Below, piece by piece: positions 10,632 to 20,690 of a DNA stretch of 64,000 nucleotides. This stretch comes from Rhynchopus euleeides (taxonomy: Eukaryota; Euglenozoa; Diplonemea; Diplonemida; Diplonemidae): contig OY723311.1 in assembly GCA_963210315.1 (NCBI GenBank), forward strand, positions 806,001 to 870,000, given 5' to 3'. Under the pieces are notes generated by a model. It worked only from the letters and a program-made list of their open reading frames with translations, searched no databases and had not been told where the DNA came from. Positions within the stretch are counted from its first letter, which is position 1, and each line of letters opens with the position of its first letter. The position numbers and the translations under genes are program-made.

Positions 10632-11792
10632 ATGCAGGGCAAAGATGCTCTCCCGTGGGTGGAGAAGTACCGACCCACCTCGATTGATGACATCGTATGT
10701 GTTCTGGGGTGTTGATTTGCTGTGCTTGTGGGGGGTTGGGGGGGGGGGAGGAATACACTCTACGCATTTAAAGGAGCAGATGCCACGATATGCACACACG
10801 CAACACGCCATATTTTTCTGCAGCTCTCGCATGCGGAGATCATCTCGACCATCACGCGGCTTGTCGACAACAACCAGATGCCGCACCTGCTGCTCTACGG
10901 GCCTGCGGGTACCGGAAAGACAACGACTGTGATGGCTGTTGCGCGCCGGATGTACAGCGACAACCTGCGCAGCAACGTCCTGGAGCTCAATGCGAGTGAC
11001 GAGCGTGGAATTGACGTTGTCCGCTCACAGATCAAGGAGTTCGCGTCGACAAAACAGCTGTTCGGGCGTGACAACGGGTTCAAACTTGTCGTGCTGGACG
11101 AAGCGGATCAGATGACGAACGAGGCCCAGGCAGCCCTCCGCCGTGTCATCGAGATGTACACACGCAACGTGCGCTTCTGCATCATCTGCAACTACGTCAA
11201 CAAGATCCTCCCCGCCATCCAGTCGCGCTGCACCCGCTTCCGATTCGGGCCGCTCCCCAAGAAGCTTGTGGTGCAGCGCCTGCGCGAGGTCTGTGTCTCC
11301 GAGAAGGTGCTCATCGCCGACGAAGCCCTCGCCGCAGCTTACAAGCTCAGCGGGGGTGACATGCGGAAGGCGCTCAACATCCTGCAGGGCACATCCATGG
11401 CACAGCTGGAGGGGGAGGTCACGGATGAGGACGTCTACACGGCAACAGGCTCGCCCTCCCCAACCGTTGTGCGGCAGGTCGTCAACATCTGCGTGAACCG
11501 CGACCTGAAGGAGGCGATGCAGGGCGTGCGTGAGCTGCTCGCTTCGGGCGGGCTGGCACTTGCAGATATCATCCGCGAGTTGCAGCCCTTCCTGATGCGC
11601 CTGCAGCTGCAGCCCAAGACGCTTGCCTGGGCAGTGTCCACCCTGGCGGACATCGAGTTCCAGCTCGCCTCCTCCTGCAACGACAAGCTGCAGCTCTCAG
11701 CGCTGGTGGGCATGATGCAGCTGGTCCGCATCTCCACAGCAGACGAGCAGCCCATCGGCAGCCTGCTCATCAAGGGGCCTATGGATGAGTGA
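10632..11792 (+). CDS. RFC5: Replication factor C small subunit (RFC5; yeast Rfc3 type)
   Basis: Two exons, 10632-10694 and 10824-11792, joined over a 129-bp intron (GTATGT...CTGCAG), give 343 residues, close to the usual 340. It is an AAA+ subunit of the clamp loader that opens PCNA and places it on primer-template DNA in the nucleus. The start reads LPWVEKYRPTSIDDI, the classic RFC opening. Walker A (GPAGTGKTT) spans about residues 47-55, Walker B (LVVLDEAD) about 109-116, and the SRC arginine motif (SRCTRFRF) starts at 155. LELNASDERGIDVVR and the GDMRKALNILQ region match the Rfc3/RFC5 subgroup best; RFC2 or RFC4 are less likely. The first coding exon is only 21 codons. Confidence 0.95.
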
Positions 11793-13141
11793 GGGCAGGA
11801 ATGACGTCAAAGCGACGCCAACAAAGCGGTGTGACTAGTAGAGACTCTCAACAAGGGTGCTACCTCTCAGCAGGGCGTTCGCTGTGCTGTGTCTCGGAGG
11901 TGGGGAGGGGCGGGGTAGGGGCAGGGCCCAGCGAGGGCCCCGGAGTAGACGACACACCCAGATCCGGGGGGTGCATGCTATTTTTGGACGATTTGAAGTC
12001 GTTCGAAGCTATTTTTTTTCCTCCCGACAGCAGAGCCATTTCCCCCCCCCTGGGCGGTTCGGGTTGGAGTTTGCCGGACTGGCCTGTGTGTGACCTTGTC
12101 TTGAGAGTTGTGCTCACAACGCAGGAAACTGTGCCGGTGACCAGATTGCAGCGCTCTCACAAGTTAGACGCTGTGGGTGACCACCCTGTTGCTTGACGGG
12201 GTATGATGATATCCATCTGAGGTGGAAGCGTATGAAAATCACCCTGCCCCTCTTCCTATGTTTTTCCACCTCTGTTGGGAGGCTGTTCAAAGGACGGCGC
12301 AGTGTGTGTGTGTAGATACCCCTCGGTGTGTGTGTGTGTGATACAGTGAAGGTATCCATCTGAGTTCGCTCAGTGCGACCGACACTAAAATGGTTGCCGT
12401 GTGAGGGTGGGGATGGGGGGGGGGGGGGGTGGGGTGGGGTGGTGCTGCAATTCTGCTGCAGCCCGACAACGAAAATCCATACGCGGTATCTAGAGCCTCA
12501 AGAGATAAACCCTTATCCCCCCACCCCACCCCACCCACTCCTCTGCTTCACCACCGCCACCGCCTCGCATCTCCCAACCCCTCCTCCCCCACCCCCCAAC
12601 CAACTGCAGCCCGCATGACATCACCCCCACTACACCCCCACCCTGCAGTGTACACCTCCCCTTCCCACCCCCTTCCCAGCAGCTCTGCACCATTTACACA
12701 AACCGAGGAAGCTGAACACTCGGGGGGCGTCTGAAGGCTTGCTACTCTTTTCTCTGTCGAACACAACAGGCCTCTGCCAAGACCGGATCAGACACTCCCG
12801 ACCCCAGCCCCCCCCAACCCCCCCCCCCCTTCTCTCCCCCCCTGCCACCACCCGCCCCTTTGGACTCTGGAGGGAGGCCGCCCCGACCCGGGCTGTCAGG
12901 AAAGATTGCAGCGCAACACCCGCTGAGCGCGTTGCCCGAGGGGAGGGGGGTTGCCTGTGCCGTTCCGCGGAGGCGGGCGCCGCCCCACAGAGCTGCTCCG
13001 GTTGCATCGGGGGGGTCGCACCGGCCCCTTGTCCACCAGCAGGCGCTGTCGGAAGCTAAGGCACGCCCGGTTCCACGCTCGATTCGTCCGGCAGGCCGTG
13101 GGCATACCGCTTCTGGAAAAGGTTTGGCTGTGGATAACGTG
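11793..13141. other. Intergenic; no gene seen
   Basis: About 1.35 kb with GT repeats (12300-12345), a G-run near 12417-12429 and C-rich stretches before the kinase gene. The frame upstream of the kinase ATG stays open to 12860, but it is low-complexity and not kinase-like. Confidence 0.5.
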
Positions 13142-14682
13142 ATGCCGGACCGCAGCGGGAAAAAATGTTTCCGGGTGAAGGGCAACACCCTCGTGGTTGA
13201 CGCGCGCTACGAAGTCTTCCAGCCCGTGGGATATGGGGCCTACGGCGTAGTCTGCTCCGGAAAGGACCACCAGACGGGGAAACGCGTCGCCATCAAGAAA
13301 ATACCCAAAGTCTTCATGGATCTTGTCGATGGGAAGCGGATCCTCAGAGAGCTGAAGCTTCTCCCTTACCTCCGCCACGAGAATGTGATGGGCATCCTCG
13401 ATATCATGCGCCCGAAGGAGGGCCGGGATGCGTTCGACGATGTCTATGTCGTGTGCGATCTCATGGAGACGGATCTCCACCAGGTGATAAAGAGTAAGCA
13501 GAAGCTTATGATCGACCACATCCAGTATTTTGTGTATCAGATCTTCAGGGCGCTGAAGTATATCCACGCTGCTGGTGTCATCCACCGCGACCTGAAGCCT
13601 GGGAATATTCTGGTGAACTCAAATTGCGACATCAAGCTCTGCGACTTCGGCCTGGCTCGTGGGGGGCTCGACACCTCGCAGTCTGATTTGGATCTGACAG
13701 ACTACGTGGTGACACGGTGGTATCGTCCACCGGAGCTCTTGCTGATGACATCGTACTCCACCCCGACGGACATGTGGTCAGCTGGCTGTATTCTCGCCGA
13801 GCTGCTGAACCGCAAGGCACTGTTCCCCGGGCGTGACTATATCAACCAGCTCAGCATCATCACCGACACGCTCGGTGTGCCCTCCAAGGAAGAGACGTCC
13901 TTTGTGAAGGCGGATGAGGCCCAGTCGTATCTCCGGAACCTGCCGCGGAAGGTAGCCAAGCCGTGGGCGAGTGTTGTTCCCAACGCACCGAAGGCGTGCC
14001 TCGACCTGCTGGAGTCGTTAGTCACGTTCAACCCAGCAAAGCGCCTCACCGCTGCCCAAGCCCTGACGGTATGCTGCGATTGGAGCCAGGGAGGGAGAGG
14101 GAGAGGGGGGGAAGGAGGTGCACCACGCGGAAGCTCGGGTCTCCCGACTACCGCGTCGTGGTAGGGCAGGGTGGGGGTGGGGGGTGGCAGGTAACCTGAG
14201 AGAGGCAGTGTGTTCGATGGGTTCGCATGAAGGCTGCCAATCTTTCAAGCACGCACGCAGGGATACTTTACTGTTGCTGTGATTTGCTGCCACCACTGTC
14301 AAAGTCTCCCCGCCTCTGCACACCCACCTTGGCACACAGCACCCGTTTGTCGGGCACCTTTACGACCCTGCTGATGACTGCGATGTGATCCCGGATAGAA
14401 AGTCGGTGAACTGGTGGTTCGATGCCAGAGACATCAACCAAGCCGAGCTGCGCACCCTGTTGTGGGGCGAGGTATGGACTCGAAACGGGGGGTGGTTGGG
14501 TTGGGCTGTGTTGTGTTGTGGCCTGCAGACGCATCCCATGTGCCTCCTGGTTGGCTGGTTGGTTGGCAGGAGGATTCATTGAGACAGCTGGCATCTCTGT
14601 TCATCTGTAGCAACACTCTACCCCCCAGCCAGCATCCAAACCCACACAATCCATGCAGATCGTGAAATACCACCCGGACTGA
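13142..14682 (+). CDS. MAP kinase with TDY activation loop
   Basis: Three exons, 13142-14068, 14340-14471 and 14659-14682, give 360 residues; the introns (271 and 187 bp) begin GTATGC and GTATGG. It is a Ser/Thr kinase of the ERK-type MAPK family. Visible motifs are the Gly-rich loop GYGAYGVV at 30-37, the VAIKK lysine at 52, HRDLKPGN from H148 with catalytic D150, DFG from D168, and the dual-phosphorylation motif T186-D187-Y188 followed by VVTRWYRPPELL. TDY rather than TEY is also found in some plant and protist MAPKs. The last coding exon is only seven codons (IVKYHPD) and completes the normal MAPK end LLWGEIVKYHP. The upstream kinase and substrates are unknown. Confidence 0.93.
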
Positions 14683-17062
14683 TCAAAACATGCGCTGGGT
14701 TTTCACCGAGGAGCGCAGCGGGAATGTCGGACTGGCGCCTCCAGCCTGCAACGAGGTGACGGAGGGTGGTGTTCTGGCGGCGGGGTTCTGGCCATCAGCA
14801 TCCGTTAATTTCCCAGTCTCTTGTGATTCCCCGGTCGCAGGTTTTGGCTGCCACCACGCCAGACTTACTGTGCCACATAAAGAATTGCAACAGAAAGGGG
14901 TATTTTTTTGCAAGAAAACTGACGGAGGTTGTACACAGCAGATCTCCCCCCCCCCTTGTCACATACTCATGTTTCGTGCTGAGGCGTACCGCGTGCTGCC
15001 CTCCTAAGGAGGAATGCCACACGCGGTCTCTTTATCCTTCTGTATTATTTGTCAGGCCTTTGTGGGAATCAAAGCAAACCAGGGCGCGTGCCGTTGGGCT
15101 TGCTTGGAATCCCCCCTCACCACCCCCTATCCCCTTCTTTTTGTGTGTCGGAACAACGTGAATTTTTTCTCACTCAAAAAGTAACGGATCGTGGCAGCGT
15201 TCGGGGCAATCTTTAATCTGGCAGGTACCATTCGCACAATGAAGGAATCTCCAAAGGTCTGACTGCCACTTCACAGGGTCTTACACAGCCTTTGACACAG
15301 GGGTGTGCGCTCAGCACTCACACGAACTATAAATGCCAGGTAGGAAGGGTGTGCGCTCAACGTTAAGTAGCCCGGATCTGCCTTTTTTGCAGTTGCTGGG
15401 CGGGGTGTTCCTCTTATTATAGCGAATGGAGTACGATTTCATCGCAACAATACTTCGGAACTGTTTTGCCGCACCATCATGTACACTCGTCCCCCGTCCC
15501 CCCCGGCCTGTTCAGACATTGTGTGCGTGTGGTAGGGCTCAAATGAGTCACTGAATCCCGCATCCTGTGCCCGTTTGGCCCGCTCATTTTTTTAGACGTC
15601 GCGCTGTGGACACTCTAGACTTGCGCAGTTTCCTGCGTTGTCATCAACACCTCTCTTAAGAGAGTCAGCCATCCTTGGCGAGGCCGTGACTCACGCGACA
15701 TGGGAACAGCCGCGATGCGGCATGCTGTCTCAAACTCAAAAGCAACCAAGGCGATATGTGTCGTTCCTCCTCCTCCTGGGTGCACCGGATCACACTGCCC
15801 ACCTGCCCCCACCCCCACCACCCCCTTGTGCTCTGTTCCAAGTCACCACCGAAACGAGACGTCATGAAGAGTAGTCCACGTGGTGTGTGTGCTGGCCATG
15901 CCGTGAAAGAAACCACATCGTCGAATAGTTAAAATCCACCCCTCCCGCCCCAAGAGAACCAGCCAATACAGGGAAGTCGCATTCTCCCCCCCCGCCCCAG
16001 CCCCATTTTTCTTCAACTTCTTCTTCAATTTAAATACCGCGTGTTTCTCTCCGCCCCCCGGGGTACACTTCCTGGTGGTGGCGGATAAACGACGGTGCCG
16101 TTTGAGGGGACGGGGTGGGGTGGGGCGGGATGAAGGGGGTAGGGGTGGGGTCTTTTTCTTTTTGCCGACTTTTCGCACTTCCTATTCATCGCAGTCGGCC
16201 TGAGCCTGAGCCTGTGCTGCGTATTTATTTCATTTGCCGCCACCCACCCATCCCCCTCCCCCCCCCCCTCGTCCTGACTTTCCGAGAAGGTGAGAATTCC
16301 TCCCACCAGACGAGGGAGCGTTGGAAAGGGCGTTGGGTTAATGCCGGCATACGTCCGACTCTTGAAAAGTCTGACAGCGCGCTGGGGCACCGATATAAAT
16401 CCCGACTGACTCAGGCCGATTGCGATGCCTCTTTCTTCGTTGATTTGGCATGGGCCATCCATTGGCATTTTCTCTTCCTTTTTGTTCGCATGCGGTTTCC
16501 ACTGCCTGCCTCTCACTCTTACTACTTCCCTCAGTGGCGCCCAGATCCGGTGCGGCGAGAGTCTCACGGGTTAGAGTCCCGTGACTCGCAGCCACGGCGA
16601 CTGCACATATCCGTGTTCCTGCCCTGCCACGTCTGCTGTGGAGAGCTTTCAATCTACTGACAGTGCCGGTCAGCAACCCCAAACAAGGTGAGGTCCGGGA
16701 CATACGATGAAACAGGCGAAAACGGATGAAAAAAGACAATTTGATGGGGTCCGCTGCCCCTCCCCCTGACCCGACCTACGACCGCTCTAAACTTGACACA
16801 CCGGATGTCCGAAAATCACCCATTCCAACACGCCCCTTGCTGCCACCTCCCCCCACCTCCCCCACTCCACCCCAACCCTCCCGCCAAGATTGGGGGTGGG
16901 TGACCCTCAGTACACAACACATCCCCTCCACACACACACCCCCACGCCCTCGCCCTCGCCCCCCCGGGGAGAGAGAGACGCGGGCGGACAAAAAGGGTAA
17001 ACCCGTCTCCCCATTCCCCACCCTCCCCCCGCCCCTTCCCCCCACCCTGCACTGCCGAGGCA
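14683..17062. other. Intergenic, 2.4 kb; no gene seen
   Basis: No frame here looks coding. A 19-base hairpin (CACGGG stem, loop TTAGAGT) at about 16567-16585 looks like a tRNA T-arm, but no full cloverleaf fits. The segment becomes C-rich before the JmjC gene (16840-17060). Confidence 0.5.
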
Positions 17063-18406
17063 ATGCCCAGGCGGGATGGGGCTAACCCCCCGGAAAGGAG
17101 CTTCGGGGAGCTGACGTCCTTCTCGGACAAGCTGCTTCTCAGGATTCTGGGGTGGTGTGACGGGCACAGCCTTCTCCGTGTCAGCGGTGCCTGCCGGCTG
17201 GGGTATGCCCTCACGGTTGACCAGTCGGTGTGGCGGGATCTGTGCCTGGAGCTGGTGCAGTCCAGGGGGAGGGTTGACGGGAAGATTGCAAAATTCCACT
17301 TCAAATCCAACTGGAAGATGACCTACTTCCGGCCGGAGCGGATCCCTCTGGAACGGCTAGACTCCGAGGTTCCGACACCGCTCTCTGCATGCCTGCCCGA
17401 CACATTTTACACCCCGAAGCCATCACGCAAGCAGGAGTGGTACAGCCGTGCGGTGGACGTGGCGAGTATCCCCCTGAAAGGCCATCCTATAGACAGGGTG
17501 AACGCACGCAACATCACCCCTGAAGAGTTCTTCAAAGCGTATGACAAGCCGAATAAGCCTGTTATCGTGGAGGGCGCTGCGGAGTCGTGGGGGTGGAATA
17601 CCTTCACACACAGAGACATTCTGGAGGAGTTCCGCGACACCATCTTCAAGACAAATGGGACGACAGGGGAGGGGCGGACGCTGCGCATGAGCTATGAGCA
17701 GTACACATCTTACTGTAAATATGCGTGGGGGCTCGGGGAGAAGCCGATGTATATATTCGACAACAAGTTTGAGCAGCGCGCGCCTGACCTGACTAAAAAA
17801 TACTGCATCCCGCCGTACTTTGTGGAAGACCTTTTCAACAACATGTCTGCGAAGGACCGTCCCGATTACAGATGGCTTCTGATTGGCCCCCAGGGGTCCG
17901 GTGCGCCCTTCCACACCGATCCTCATATGACTCACGCGTGGAACGTAGTGACGGAGGGGCGGAAGAGGATTGCGTTCTACCCGCCGTCTGTGATTCCCCC
18001 AGGTGTGGACAAGGAGCTGATTCACACAGAGTACTACGCTGCGAAGGATACGATGGAGTGGTATCTCGAGTATTACCCGAAGCTGTCGAGTGGGAACCTG
18101 CCGATGGAGGGGGTGGTGGAAGCCGGGGAGATGGTGTTCATCCCCTCGGGGTGGTGGCACCAGGTGCTCAACATCGCCCCGGTGACGATCGCCGTGACGC
18201 AGAATGTGTGCAGCAAGGGGAATTTCAACCGCGTGTGGTGTGAGCTGAAGAAGCGCGGGCCCCGCTCGCTCGAATCCCGCTTCCGCCGCGATTGCGTCAA
18301 AAATGGTTACGCCGGCATGTTTGAGCAGTACACACGGCCAGCAGACATGGACTCTTCAGATGAGTCGGACAGCTCCAGCGACTCCAGCGACAGCGACACA
18401 TCGTGA
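17063..18406 (+). CDS. F-box plus JmjC domain oxygenase (JMJD6-like)
   Basis: A single exon of 447 residues. Residues about 10-60 read like an F-box (FSDKLLLRILGWCDGHSLLRVS, then VWRDL). The JmjC domain follows, with IVEGAAESWGWNTFT near 172 and the DYRWLLIGPQGSGAPFHTDP segment. The Fe(II) ligands H284, D286 and H366 are all present, the last in SGWWHQVLN, so a 2-oxoglutarate oxygenase should be active. This layout matches the JMJD6/PTDSR group, which hydroxylates lysines or demethylates arginines in other eukaryotes. The tail from about 430 is a Ser/Asp run, a likely CK2 target by composition. The F-box suggests a link to SCF ubiquitin ligase; this is family inference. Confidence 0.92.
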   Translation: MPRRDGANPPERSFGELTSFSDKLLLRILGWCDGHSLLRVSGACRLGYALTVDQSVWRDLCLELVQSRGRVDGKIAKFHFKSNWKMTYFRPERIPLERLDSEVPTPLSACLPDTFYTPKPSRKQEWYSRAVDVASIPLKGHPIDRVNARNITPEEFFKAYDKPNKPVIVEGAAESWGWNTFTHRDILEEFRDTIFKTNGTTGEGRTLRMSYEQYTSYCKYAWGLGEKPMYIFDNKFEQRAPDLTKKYCIPPYFVEDLFNNMSAKDRPDYRWLLIGPQGSGAPFHTDPHMTHAWNVVTEGRKRIAFYPPSVIPPGVDKELIHTEYYAAKDTMEWYLEYYPKLSSGNLPMEGVVEAGEMVFIPSGWWHQVLNIAPVTIAVTQNVCSKGNFNRVWCELKKRGPRSLESRFRRDCVKNGYAGMFEQYTRPADMDSSDESDSSSDSSDSDTS

Positions 18407-19133
18407 CACGCAGTGTTTTTTCACATCATCACATTTCGCGGATTGGGTAAGGAAGGTAGGGTAGGGTGTGCGCTGTGCCCTTTTCTGGTTTTTTGGCCTC
18501 AAAAATCGGGCACGCCGTAGCAGTGGGGTGGGGGGGTGGGCCGGGGGGGGGGGGGGGGATACTTCCGCATGCTGCAGCACAGCGGGGGTGGTCAGTGCAC
18601 TCCTCCCCACTCCCTCGCCCTCCACACACTCGGTTCTGTTCTGTATTGCTCTCTGCATGCATTTCGAGCTGCCCTAAAAGCCTGAATCCAGCCCAGGCTC
18701 TCTCTCTCACCCGGTGATTTTCTCGCCTCGGTTCCCGGAAGGGATCGAACCTGTATCAACCGTGTCAGCAAGCGTTCTCAGCTGCTGGGCGTGTGTTGTC
18801 CTAGGGGTGTCAGAGGAGTGTGGCAGCACGTAGCCATGCAAGGGAGGGGAAGGTGTGTCTCGACAGGTTTTGAAACATGTCTCGCAGCGCCCGGCGCTCT
18901 GCTGAGCCGGGGGGTGGGTTTCTTTGTGGGCAGATGAATGGTGGAGTGCGTGCGCAAGCAGAGTCTGTCAGCCATCATGTAGAGCCAGTGCCACCCAGGA
19001 TGAAGACCCGCCTCGCCCCCGCCCGCCCACCCCCCCCCCCCCCCCCACCTGCCGTTGTCGGATTGAGGGGTGCTAGATGTGAGTTTGGTGGTTTTCGTTC
19101 CCTTGTGACGGAGGTATGGCAGGCGTGTCCGCG
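18407..19133. other. Intergenic; no gene seen
   Basis: Contains a G-run at 18543-18558 and a C-run at 19028-19047. No gene seen. It leads into the 94-bp repeat array. Confidence 0.5.
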
Positions 19134-19621
19134 CACATGATGACACATTTATGTTTAGTGTAGTGCGCATCTGACACACACAGTGTGGTTGAGAACACAA
19201 CATAAATTGGCTTGCTCTTTCTGATCGCTACACAGGGCACGTGACAGACACGCTATGTCCTTCACGTTGTAGGAGGCACTTCAGCAGGTCGTGAGACAGT
19301 GCATGCCCCGGCTTGTGGTCCCTTCACACGCACATGATGACACATTTATGTTTAGTGTAGTGCGCATCTGACACACACAGTGTGGTTGAGAACACAACAT
19401 AAATTGGCTTGCTCTTTCTGATCGCTACACAGGGCACGTGACAGACACGCTATGTCCTTCACGTTGTAGGAGGCACTTCAGCAGGTCGTGAGACAGTGCA
19501 TGCCCCGGCTTGTGGTCCCTTCACACGCACATGATGACACATTTATGTTTAGTGTAGTGCGCATCTGACACACACAGTGTGGTTGAGAACACAACATAAA
19601 TTGGCTTGCTCTTTCTGATCG
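19134..19621. repeat. 197-bp tandem repeat, 2.5 units, each with the 94-bp core
   Basis: Two near-identical units begin at 19134 and 19331 (period 197). A partial third begins at 19528 and keeps only the 94-bp core. The core starts CACATGATGACAC and ends CTTTCTGATCG. The 103-bp remainder of the unit does not occur elsewhere in the window. Confidence 0.9.
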
Positions 19622-19735
19622 TCGTGTCGGGCAGCACTGTCATGTGGCTGGCTGTCTGCACACCTCCCTAAGTCCTGCCAGGTTGAAGGCTACGTGAGGT
19701 ACGCCAGTCTGGTGATGAGCGGCAACAGGACCTTG

Positions 19736-20391
19736 CACCACCAGCGTAACTTTCATAGTTCCTCACACTGCCCTGCAAGGTGGGCTTTGAGGTCTCCATA
19801 GTGCGCGAGGCAGACAGCCACATCGCACGGTTTCTGCATCTCCAGCACACTTGGATTTGAGACGATTCACACGATTTGCCAAAGGCACATGATGACACAT
19901 TTATGTTTAGTGTAGTGCGCATCTGACACACACAGTGTGGTTGAGAACACAACATAAATTGGCTTGCTCTTTCTGACCGCTTACCTGCACACAGCTTCCC
20001 ACCGTGTGGCAACGGTGTTCGCTGGGCACCTCCATGTGCACCGCCTGGGGGTGAGCCAGGGTCTGCCGCACCTGGCTGTCCTTGCACGGTGCTGCCTTGA
20101 CCCAGGCATGCGCACATGATGACGATTTTATGTTTAGTGTAGTGCGCATCTGACACACACAGTGTGATTGAGAACAAAGCATAAGCCAAAAAAAATCTCG
20201 CTGACTCGCACCGATTCATTTGCAGATGGTGTTGTGACACGAGGCCGAGTTGTGAAAGCAGGAGGGCCCTGACGCAATTCGCACGATTTGCCAATGGCAC
20301 ATGATGACACATTTATGTTTAGTGTAGTGCGCATCTGACACACACAGTGTGGTTGAGAACACAACATAAATTGGCTTGCTCTTTCTGATCG
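19736..20391. repeat. Dispersed 94-bp core repeat, first cluster (3 more copies)
   Basis: Further cores start at 19886, 20113 (3' part diverged) and 20298. The spacers between them (starting CCAGCGTAACTTTCATAG at about 19742, and the CTTACCTGCACACAG segment) recur in the second cluster at 28240-29290, so the two clusters are paralogous. The cluster ends 300 bases before the flippase ATG. On the - strand the core keeps a short open frame, probably a by-product of the repeat. Confidence 0.9.
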
Positions 20392-20690
20392 ACACACGGG
20401 CCCGAGGGGAACACCACAGCGCCCCACGGCTGTACTGTGCCCCTCGCCTTTCACATGCCAGCCCCTCCGCACGCACACATTGTTTTGATACTGCCCACCT
20501 GACTACCCCTTCTCCCTAACCACCCACCCAACCACCACCCGCCTGCAGCTGGGGGACCGGGTTGGGGTTCTTCGGCCTGCGCCTCACTTTGGACAGCTCG
20601 CCTGCGTGCAGCTGTGTCCGGGTGGGGTGACTCTGGGCTTGCCCCAGAGGGTGGCCGGCTGGCTTCTTTGGGCAAGGCCCCCTACCGAGC

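Noticed and set aside
12860..13141. Upstream in-frame extension of the MAP kinase
   Set aside because: Not kinase-like, Pro/Arg/Gly-rich; the ATG at 13142 gives a normal MAPK N-terminus.
16555..16610. tRNA-like T-arm (stem CACGGG, loop TTAGAGT)
   Set aside because: No matching acceptor stem, D-arm or anticodon arm could be built around it, and the loop lacks the normal TTC start.
18725..18770. Sequence whose complement reads GGTTCGATCCC, like a tRNA T-loop
   Set aside because: The 5-bp T-stem does not pair and no cloverleaf can be formed.
19668..20312. - strand frames over the 94-bp repeats with a repeated Cys/Gln/Met-containing peptide
   Set aside because: The frame arises from repeat copies without stops; there is no start context, and frame is not kept between copies.
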